Below, piece after piece: positions 56,081-64,000 of a stretch of DNA of 64,000 nt. This DNA is from Nissolia schottii (taxonomy: Eukaryota; Streptophyta; Magnoliopsida; Fabales; Fabaceae). The notes below the pieces were generated by a model. The model searched no databases and was not told the origin of the DNA. It saw only the letters and a list, made by a program, of their open reading frames with translations. The DNA lies in the NCBI GenBank assembly GCA_003254905.1, contig QANU01007345.1, positions 242,924 through 306,923 on the forward strand, written 5' to 3'. Position 1 is the first letter of the stretch. Each line of letters begins with the position of its first letter. The position numbers were made by a program, and so were the translations under genes.

Positions 56081-59000
56081 ATAGCAGGTGGCGCCTCTTC
56101 CTTCAACTATGGGTATACCTATGGCGTGTTTCTCAACTTCAGAGGCAAAGATACTCGCACGGGTTTTACAGGAAATCTATTTAGTGCTCTCCGTGAGAAA
56201 GGAATCCACACGTTCTTTGATGACCAAGAGCTTAAGGGAGGGGAGGAAATCAGGCCAACACTATTCAAAGCAATTGAAGGGTCCAAAGTTGCCATTCCTG
56301 TGTTCTCTACCAACTATGCTGCTTCTTCCTTTTGCTTAGATGAGCTTGTCAAGATCATTGAATGTGTAAAGACCAAGGGTCGATTGGTTTTGCCTGTCTT
56401 TCATGGGGTGGATCCTTCTCAAGTGCGATATCAGACCGGCAGTTATGGAGAAGCAATGGCTAAGCACAAGAAGAGGTTCAAGGATGAGATCGTGCAAAAG
56501 TGGAGGGAAGCTCTTGAGCAAGCAGCTAATTTGTCCGGCAAGCATTTCATATCTGGGTACCCCGCTCCTTACATGTTTTGTTTACGTTCTTATATTTTGT
56601 TTCTCCGATTATTACATCTTGCATGAATATAAAGATAAAAAATTGAATTTCCATAATATGGTTGTCCAAGACATGGATGATGCAGTAGAGTAAATATGAC
56701 ATCACATTGACTTCTTTGATTGGGCAGGAATGAATATGAACACGAGTTTATTAAGAACATCGTTGAAGTGGTCTCCAAGATGATTAATCATGTTCCTTTG
56801 AATGTTGCGGATTATCCAGTTGGATTGGAATCTCCAGTGCTAAAAGTAAGATTGCTTTTGGATGCAGGACTCAGATCTGAAGTCCGCATGGTAGGGATTT
56901 ATGGAATTGGCGGAATAGGTAAAACAACACTTGCTCGAGCAGTTTATAATTCGATAGCTGACCAATTTGAAGGTTTATGTTTTCTTGAAAACGTGAGAGA
57001 AAATACAATTAAACATGGATTAGAACATCTCCAAAAGGTGCTTCTTTCTAAAATTGTTGGAGAAAAGGATATTAATTTAGTAAGCATCAATGAAGGAATT
57101 CAAATAATAAGGAGTAGGCTTCAACAAAAGAATGTTCTTTTAGTTCTAGATGATGTTGACGAACGAAAGCAGTTGCAAGCACTAGCTGGAAAGCTTGATT
57201 GGTTTGGTTCCGGTAGCAGAGTCATCATTACGACTCGAAAGAAAGATTTACTAGCATGGAATGAGGTTAAAGCAACATATGAGTTATATGGGTTGAGTGA
57301 GGAAAATGCTCGTAAATTGTTTGAGTGGAATGCTTTCAAAAATAAAGTTGATCCAGGTTTTGAGCATATTGTAAATCGTGCAATAACTTATGCTGCTGGC
57401 CTTCCATTGGCTTTGGAAGTAATAGGTTCTAACTTGTATGGAAAAGAAATAGAAGAATGTGAATCTATATTAGATAGATATGAAAGAATTCCTGAAAAAG
57501 ATGTCCAAAAGATACTCCGGATAAGCTTTGATGCTTTGGAGGAAGATGTGCAAAATGTCTTTCTCGACATTGCTTGTTGCTTTAAAGGATTTAATTTTAC
57601 ACAAGTCAAAGATACACTATGTGCTCATTATAATGCCTGCCGGAAACATGCTATTGGAGTTTTAGTTGCCAGATCTCTCATAAAGATTAATGCATATGAT
57701 GAGGTGACTTTACATGACTTGATACAGCAAATGGGTAGAGAAATTGTTCGACAGGAAGGAGAGCCTGGTGAACGTAGTCGGTTATGGTTTCCTGACGATG
57801 TAGTTCAAGTTTTAGAATGCAATAAAGTAAGTAAAAGTGGTATGAATGATTTGATTTTTCATTTTTAACATTGTTTGATTTCTCCTGATGAAATATAAAC
57901 TCTAATGATTGGTTGACATTATGTATTTTACTATCATGATATGTAAATTTTCATGCCAATATACAGATGCTACTGTTATTGACTTGTGCTTTTGTATTGA
58001 AAGGGATCCTGTAAAACAAAACTAATATTTCTGGATCTTCACAAATCGGAAAATAAACTGGTGCAATCGGATGGAAAGGCCTTTGAGGACATGAAGAACC
58101 TCGAGACACTCATAGTTCGATACGCTGGCTTTTCCCATCGTATCAAACACCTTCCAAACAGTTTGGAAGTGCTCGAATGGTGGAAATATCAACCACATTT
58201 TTTACCAGATGATTTTTGTCCAAAGAATCTTGTCAGACTCAAGTTACATGATAGTTACTTAAAGTCATTCAGTCTGCCCAAGATGCACAAGGCAAGTACA
58301 AATGAGTTACTTTTTCTCTCTTATATTGTATAGTAAATAATCCTTTTTATGAATATTCATTTGATTATTTATTTTTTCAGGAGTTTGTGAATTTGAGAGT
58401 GTTGATCTTTGACGGCTCTCAGGATTTAACAAATATACCCGATCTATCTCGTGCCCCAAATTTAGGAGAATTATCGTTTGCAAATTGTGAGAATATAACT
58501 AAAATTGATGAATCAGTTGGATTTCTTGGTAAACTTCAAAAGTTGGATGCCTTTGGTTGCAGCAAGCTGAGGAGATTTCCACCCCTTATGTTGACCTCTC
58601 TTCAGGAACTAAATCTTTCACATTGCTCAAGTCTTGAGAACTTCCCTGAAATATTAGGAAAGATGACTAGTATAACAAAACTCTCTTTGCAGTCCACTGC
58701 CATAAAAGAACTGCCACTTTCAATCCGAAATCTCACCCAGCTTCAAAGTTTTGATCTAGTTGAATGTGGAATGCTTCAGTTTCCAAGTAGCATTACCTTG
58801 ATACCGGAACTTCGCTACGTTTGGCTTTCCGGATCACCTGACCAGTACGAAGGTGATGGAAAAGTGAGCTCAATGTGGTCTTCAAGCAATAAGCGTGTCC
58901 TTGTCTCGCACTGTAACCTATCAAACAAATTATTCCCAGAAGTCTTGGCTTGGTTAGCCGTTAATGCCAAATATTTGATGCTGTCGCATCTTGGTTTCAC

Positions 59001-60243
59001 AGTTCTTTCTGCATGCATCCCTGAATGTGGACTTTTGACTAAGCTCCTTTTGGACCAATGCCACAATCTTCGACAGATTACAGGGATTCCACCCAACTTA
59101 GATACACTCCATGCAAAGTGCTGTAGATCCTTAGAAGAGTTGGACCTTACAGTTTTTCCAGCATGTTCCATGGAATATCACCCTTTGAGGAGACTTGTTT
59201 TGGATCATTGCAGGAATCTTCGGAAGATTAGAGCACTTCCACTCAACATTGAGTCTTTGTCAGCCGTAAACTGCACATCCTTGACTTACTCGTGTATAAG
59301 CATGCTATTGAATCAGGTCATTCTCTGTCTTACCTATAATTGACATATAACTCTATATTCTGACACCAAATTTACAAACTTGTTTCCCACAACTATTTAT
59401 CGTGTACTAAAAATTTTCTAGTGAACCGTACATGTTTGTTTTGTGGTAAACACAAATGATATTTTCATGACGGGGACAGAATATATACTAGAGTCAAAAC
59501 AATTTTGCTAGAATTTGATTGCTAGTGTGATATAATGATATTTTAGAATTGACATTCTCTAAATGTATGTGGTTGTTAACATTATCAATTACATATGATT
59601 GCAGGAGTTACATGAGGATGGTGGAAACATGTGGTTTTTTTTCCCAGGAAGTAGAATTCCAGAGTGGTTCCAGCACCGTAGCAGCGGATCATCAATCTCT
59701 TTTTGGTTTCGTAACGTGTTCCCTGCCATATCACTGTGTTCTGTTTTTGGAGTGTTGAATGACCACAGTATTCCATTCTTTTTCTGCCCCAAACTGAAGA
59801 TCAATGGCAATATAGTTTATAAATGGCTAGTAACCAACAAAGGGTATTGGTCCGCACCTGGGCTTGAAGTTGATCATATATTCATTCTTGATGAAAAACA
59901 GATGAAATTCGAAGATAAGGTGAACGAAGTACTTGTAGAAAATAATAAATGGAATCATGCAGAGATTTCTATTGATACTCATTCTAATTGGGGACCGATA
60001 GTAATTGCCATGCAAACTGGAATTCATGTATTCAAAGAAAAAATTAGCATGGAGGATATCCAATTCTCCCATCCTTACAAAAGGGATCATAATAATGTGA
60101 ATTGGAATTCGAATTCAATGGTATCAACACGGACAAGTAGCACCAGCAGCAATATCGAAGGTAAACGTATTAATTTGTGGCATTTTTCTCTCTGTTTAAC
60201 TAACGTAAGAGAAATTGAATGCTATTTTTACATTATGAATTAG
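56081..60243 (+). CDS. TNL-G: full-length TNL whose start ATG is ATA
   Basis: Exons: 56081-56556 (TIR), 56728-57826 (NB-ARC), 58004-58291 and 58381-59316 (LRR), 59605-60160 or to the stop at 60243 (C-JID). By alignment with A, B and F the start should be at 56081, but the codon is ATA (ATAGCAGGTGG against ATGGCAGGT), a stop lies three codons upstream, and the next in-frame ATG is deep in the TIR. ATGs at 56088 and 56108 are out of frame. The TIR is complete (VFLNFRGKDTR, FFDDQEL, SFCLDEL, VFHGVDPSQVR). NB-ARC has GIGGIGKTT near residue 218, VLLVLDDVD, SRVIITTRK (usually RD), GLPLALE, FLDIACCF and LHDLI. C-JID begins PGSRIPEWF. Intron 3 uses a GC donor at 58292. It may be silent, use a non-AUG start, or start at another exon. 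Confidence 0.82.
58292..58293 (+). other. GC splice donor of intron 3, locus G
   Basis: The junction reads CAAG|GCAAGT and keeps phase 0 with the exon at 58381. It is the same intron as in C and D. Confidence 0.75.
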
Positions 60244-60360
60244 TGGGAAAACCAAGAACATATTATTTATAAACTTCAATTTTAACTAGTATTTTTTTTT
60301 ATTAAACTATTTTGACTTCATAATCTAAAATAACTTATTCCATTCAATAATCCCTAACAG

Positions 60361-60900
60361 TGAGGTACCTTCCGGTAAGACAAGGAAGTTAGTGAAGCGT
60401 TTTCCTCAGGCACCTTGGAAAGGGTTTCAGGATTTCTCATATGTCAAGCTTGGGTATAGTGTGTAGTGATGCTGCTAATTAATGATGGAGGTAAACAATC
60501 TGGTAGCATTTTTTCCCTCATGTTATGATTAACTTACTTGGTAATTTCATAGAGAGAAGAGTTCCCACTTCTCAAGCGATTTTGTTTTTACAACATAAGC
60601 GCAATGAGCTTCTGCCTTGCTGCTCAGCAGTGTTTGGACAACATTAATGCAAGCCTTGAACTGATTCAGCAGCTGCAGAACTATCAAGACTTGAGAAAGT
60701 AAGAGAGACATAGTGATTGGCAATGGAAAAATGCTGAAAGGACTTGAGGAACCAAGTGCCAAGGCTGAAAGCTGCAAAGATAACAGAAGCTAATATTGAA
60801 GCAGAGTAGTGGTCAAAGCTTGGAGAACAAGTCACTGGAAGCACCAGTTTTGAAGAGAGGATCTAAGAGAGTTTAAGCCTTGACAATATTCCAGTTCCAG
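60361..60900 (+). pseudogene. Remnant of a coiled-coil C-terminal domain, copy 1
   Basis: After an acceptor-like CTAACAG at 60360 there is only a short frame to a stop at 60390. 60604-60702 is a small open frame whose product is helical (CLDNINASLELIQQLQNYQ). 60715-60880 matches copy 2 at 61550-61670 ('AAAATGCTGAAAG', 'GCTAATATTGAAGCAGA', 'CAAAGCTTGGAGAACAAGTC') but is broken by stops. This is probably a decayed equivalent of the helical/coiled-coil tails of C, D and H, once attached to a TNL. Confidence 0.5.
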
Positions 60901-61068
60901 GCATATGCCAAGCAAAGATGAAAATGTTATCAAAATGTTGTAACATTTGTGTTTTCTATTTTCCAATTTTATTAATATTTTATCTCCAGTTATAGCGATA
61001 GCAAATTCTACTGCATCTATTTACAAATTTATAAATAAATATATTCTTCAGGAGTACCAATAAAAGAA

Positions 61069-61190
61069 AAGTTACTTGCATTGGTCTAGTGGCAAAGGGT
61101 TTGGATAGTATGCATAAGATCCTAGGTTCAAACTTAATTGTCACTCACATAACTTCTGAAGTTAAAAAAAAAATCAATAAAAAGGTAGTT
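61069..61190 (+). mobile_element. tRNA-derived SINE-like insertion
   Basis: The sequence has an A-box-like TGGTCTAGTGGCAAAGG near 61082, a B-box-like CCTAGGTTCAAACTT near 61121, and an A-rich 3' part. TAAAAGAA flanks it at 61061 and 61191 as a possible target duplication. It lacks tRNA stems, so a working tRNA gene is unlikely. Confidence 0.5.
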
Positions 61191-61348
61191 TAAAAGAAGT
61201 CAGGGAAAGAGAAAAAAGAACACTTAAAAATACAAACTAATATTTTTGGTATATATGTGTGTGTGATGGTGGTGGAAGAAAGGTAGAGGAAGAGAATGAG
61301 CGGGGATAGTGGTGGACTGGTGGGATTGAAAAGAGGAAGAACAAGAAA

Positions 61349-61609
61349 ATGAAGTTGAAAGAGGAAGTTGAAGCTAATGCTAAAGACTTCAGGGAAGTGG
61401 AAACGGCGGAGAAGTTCTTGTGTACTAAATTGGCATCTTTGGAGAAGAAGAGGGAACGGGAACTTGAAGAACAAATCAATGCCGTAAAAGCTGAGTTTGA
61501 AGATTCTAAAGCGGAGAGAGATACAGTTGCTCAGAGAAAGAGAAAAGTGTTTGACAATGCAAAAATGCTGAAAGCTGAAAGGTGGAGGAACAAAGATAAC
61601 ACAAGCTAA
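61349..61609 (+). CDS. Coiled-coil fragment, copy 2 (86 aa)
   Basis: The open frame encodes an almost wholly helical, charged protein with heptads (KEEVEANAKDFREVETAEKF, then LASLEKKRERELEEQINAVK, then AKMLKAER). The last part is shared with copy 1 at 60715-60880. It resembles the coiled-coil ends of the tails of C, D and H in style, not in obvious sequence. It has no promoter evidence of its own and no helical N-terminal half, so it is best seen as a leftover exon of a tail domain near locus G, or a short free-standing protein. Confidence 0.45.
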   Translation: MKLKEEVEANAKDFREVETAEKFLCTKLASLEKKRERELEEQINAVKAEFEDSKAERDTVAQRKRKVFDNAKMLKAERWRNKDNTS

Positions 61610-61930
61610 TATTGAAGCAGAATGGCCAAAGCTTGGAGAACAAGTCATTGGAAGCCTTGACAGTATTCCAGCCTTATGTTAACCAAAGATGGAATAGTTA
61701 TCAAATGTTTTAACATTCGTATTTTCTAACCTGATAATTATTTTTTTCTCTGGCAAAGCTTCCGGTTTAATTGATGTTTAATACAAATCAAACAAGAAGA
61801 AGTCACTGTAAAAAAGTAGAACTAACAAATTAAGGCTAATTTGCAGCAAAGGATCCTCTCAATGTAGCTAACCAACCTTCAAATATTGTCTTAGAATTCT
61901 GAGCCTTCTTATAAGCATCTTCAGAACTTC

Positions 61931-62551
61931 TCATCTTTTTACAACTTGTTTTATCTCCAACGACCAAGCAGACGCGTTTTCCAAAATCGTTTTCTTCTCA
62001 GCTTCACCATCCTTTATTGTTAACTGAAGTTCATTCCGTTTTATCACTGCAGTCTTTAATTTTAGCTCCAGCTCAGCAATCTCAGTGTCCAACTCCTTTA
62101 CTTGATTCTTTTCTCTGGAGACTTTGGCATCGATCAGTGCTTGCTTCACCCTCGCTTGTTCGAGATTTTCCAAATATTTGGATCTTGTTTCCTCATGGCA
62201 TGAATAATCTACCAAAGTCTGTTGGATGGAAGGGAAGTTATGTATGAGGTCTTCATAAAACTCTCTGACTTGGGCAACAATTGATGGAATTTGATCTTCA
62301 GGTTGCTCAAGCTTGCAAAGGCAGTCCAATATGTGCTGCTTTATTTCTCTGTCCGCTATCAAACTCTCGAGTGGATTATCCAGTAATGCCTCTAAATTCT
62401 GAATAATGATTTCACCCTCCTCAGAAGCTGAATTCGGAAGCGTGGGTTCCCGAGAAAGATCATCACTTAAAAGAAATCTCTCTAGTTCGGCCAAGCAGTA
62501 CAAAATCTGTGGTCTGAGTGGTTGAATTTCCATCACGCCCTTGTCATGATT
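61931..62551 (-). CDS. Open helical/coiled-coil exon of locus H (about 206 aa)
   Basis: The exon begins after TTCCAAG (NHDKGV) and stays open to its TGA. Residues 1-100 are helical and acidic (LYCLAELERFLLSDDL, NLEALLDNPLESLI, ILDCLCKLEQPEDQIPSIVA). Residues about 110-200 form a long coiled coil. It follows a broken TNL, yet has no stop in over 200 codons, so it decayed later than the rest, is still selected, or is translated from another promoter. I do not recognise the domain with certainty; similar helical plus coiled-coil tails are found in plant proteins of several kinds. Confidence 0.65.
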   Translation of the reverse strand, partial: NHDKGVMEIQPLRPQILYCLAELERFLLSDDLSREPTLPNSASEEGEIIIQNLEALLDNPLESLIADREIKQHILDCLCKLEQPEDQIPSIVAQVREFYEDLIHNFPSIQQTLVDYSCHEETRSKYLENLEQARVKQALIDAKVSREKNQVKELDTEIAELELKLKTAVIKRNELQLTIKDGEAEKKTILENASAWSLEIKQVVKR

Positions 62552-64000
62552 CTTGGAAGAAAAGAAATATAGTCAATACAAGCTGATTAGTTATGAAATG
62601 TATCAAACAGTTAACCATCTTCAACTTTTACTTGTTTGAAGAATTCGAAGGTTTTCCTCCTCCTGAATATATATGCTACCGGTGTGGTGACTGTTTTCTG
62701 GATTTTGGCAGGGCTATTGGTAGATGAGGAGGACCCTTTTCGTTTTCTTATCGACGATTGTTCTTCTGCTTCATTAAACGAATCCTCAATCTCTTTCTAA
62801 GGTTCTGTTATTACTGAACTAGATTGACCAGCTATATAAAACAGAGAAGAATCTAATGAAGTCAGTAAAAATATTTAGGGATCAAAGTATAATTTCAAAA
62901 AAATAAAAGCCACAAATAAAAGTTACCTTGGACATTGGTGGAGCTGCTTATTGGCAGGAAGATGTAACGGAAGTTCCATTTCAAATAAGACCAATGGAGC
63001 CAAATCCTCCATGCTACTTCTATGTTCATGTACATGGATTCCAATTTTTCTGACAATCGCGCCTTTACTAGATGTGAATATGCACACCGCATGATTCCAT
63101 TCATTTTCTAAAATCAATTGATCCTCCTCATTTTGAAATTTTATACTTATCTGATTAATGATAATTACATGATCTAGTAGAACTAATGGTAAATCTTCAT
63201 GGTCATTGATGATCAACTTAGGGATAATGTGTTGAAAATCTTTTCCACCACTGACAACACATACAGATATGATCTCCTTCGCTAATGTGGTTGAACCACT
63301 TTGGAATACTACTTCCTGGCAAAATTAACCTAATGCCTCCAATCTTGTGCAATTCCTGTTAGTCAAATACATATATGATTCATAAGTTTAGCAACACATA
63401 CATGTGAAATCTGATCGACCTGAAATCAATATTGAATTCACAAATCAAATAGGTAAGAAAACAATGACCTTATTAAGTAACATGGTTCTACTAGAGGATG
63501 TCAATGATGTGCAGTTTCTAGCGGCGAAACTTTCTATGTTCGGCGGGATCCCTCCAAGTTCTCTTAGCTCCTTGCAATCATCCAAAGTAAGTAGCTTCAA
63601 GGACCAAAGTTCTTCGATGCTTTTAGGAACAACCTGAAATCAATCCTTGTCAGGTCTAACTCTAACTCTCTCACATTGCGAAACCAAGCGAGAAATATTG
63701 GAAAGGATTCATCAGACAATTGGCAGTCTCTTAAAGAAACATGTTGTGCTTTTGAAGAAACCACTGAGCTCTCTGCTTCGTCCTGTCTAGGAAATCACAA
63801 CCCTTCAAATCCCCAAAGATGCACTGACACAAGGAGTGGCATCATGCAAATGCTGCGTGGTAACTGATGCAGTATTCCATCTGCTTCTTCTACAAATATA
63901 TCTAGAGTATGAAGCTCAGTAAGATTTGTAATAGAAGATGGCAATCTTTTCATGGGTGTGTCCTCCCATTGAATTTGTTTTAAATGTTTCATCTTTCCTA
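61931..64000 (-). pseudogene. psi-TNL-H: 3' half of a C/D-type TNL with intact coiled-coil exon, runs off the window
   Basis: Read on the minus strand from 64000. LRR exon 64000-63469 (MKRLPSSITNLTELHTL) has TGA at 63797-63795 and a frameshift near 63634 before the last LRRs (VVPKSIEELWSLKLLTLDD...). C-JID exon 63355-62927 (PGSSIPKWFNH) has lost the ISFWF block with a frame change, and shifts again after HRSSMED. Linker exon 62831-62680 (DSFNEAEEQSSIRKRK) has an internal TAG near its start. Exon 62551-61931 (NHDKGVMEIQPLRPQ...) is fully open: a helical part then a coiled coil (EARVKQ-type heptads, ELDTEIAELELKLKTAVIK) ending at TGA. Exon order matches C exons 4-7, and NHDK matches the start of C exon 7. 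The upstream half lies outside the window. Confidence 0.85.

Noticed and set aside
61078..61140. Possible tRNA gene
   Set aside because: A- and B-box-like parts are there, but no cloverleaf stems can be formed, and an A-rich tail and direct repeats point to a SINE.

Overview
The window is plant nuclear DNA: AT-rich, intron-containing and packed with plant transposons. It carries a cluster of TIR-NB-LRR (TNL) disease-resistance genes of the kind typical of papilionoid legumes. The long block of conserved exon junctions, the post-LRR C-JID domain (LxMPGxKIPEWF-type start) and the legume-like TIR and NB-ARC sequences support a legume; I cannot name the species from the sequence alone.

Layout. 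1-619 is the 3' end of a long Ty3-type LTR. 620-6980 is a satellite array with a unit of about 176-181 bp, carrying telomere-like tracts and one hAT-type insertion. From 8.4 kb on, eight TNL-related loci follow, here called A to H. A (8702-14433, +) is a six-exon TNL with a 1-bp frameshift in its C-JID. B (19436-20162, +) is a TIR-only (TX) gene. C (27650-33359, open remnant to 33772, +) and D (42869-48546, +) are TNLs with a shrunken TIR and an added C-terminal helical/coiled-coil domain. E (51112-53330, +) is a 5'-truncated LRR pseudogene. F (54875-55706, +) is a TIR plus broken P-loop pseudogene. G (56081-60243, +) is a nearly intact TNL whose start ATG is ATA. H (64000-61931, minus) is the 3' half of a broken TNL of the C/D type, convergent with G, with an intact coiled-coil exon.

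Between the genes lie well-delimited transposons whose target-site duplications can be read directly: two related hAT-type elements (4795-5453, TSD GTAAAAAT; 23939-24281, TSD CTTTTCAT), a MULE-type element (26398-27300, 9-bp TSD TTTGTACAA), another MULE-type element (34498-35522, 9-bp TSD with one mismatch), and a CACTA element (35538-40696, TSD CTT) carrying a solo LTR (37466-40361, TSD ATGTG). A 2.4-kb inverted-repeat element (about 23863-26315) contains a decayed fragment of a tonoplast sugar transporter gene.

How the genes relate. A, B, E, F and G form one subfamily with a full TIR. C, D and H form a second subfamily with a shared linker exon (QSS..DSF.EAE.QSSIR) leading into a helical/coiled-coil tail. 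The A-3'flank/B-promoter block is duplicated as the E-3'flank/F-promoter block, so the cluster grew by segmental duplication. By family knowledge the intact members would act as cytoplasmic or nuclear immune receptors: the NB-ARC switches on ADP/ATP, the LRR and C-JID recognise ligand, and the TIR signals as an NADase. The shrunken TIRs of C and D and their extra tail suggest a different division of labour, which is inference. The most noteworthy observations are the integrated C-terminal domain, the degenerate TIRs, a GC-AG intron conserved in three paralogues, and the nested transposons.
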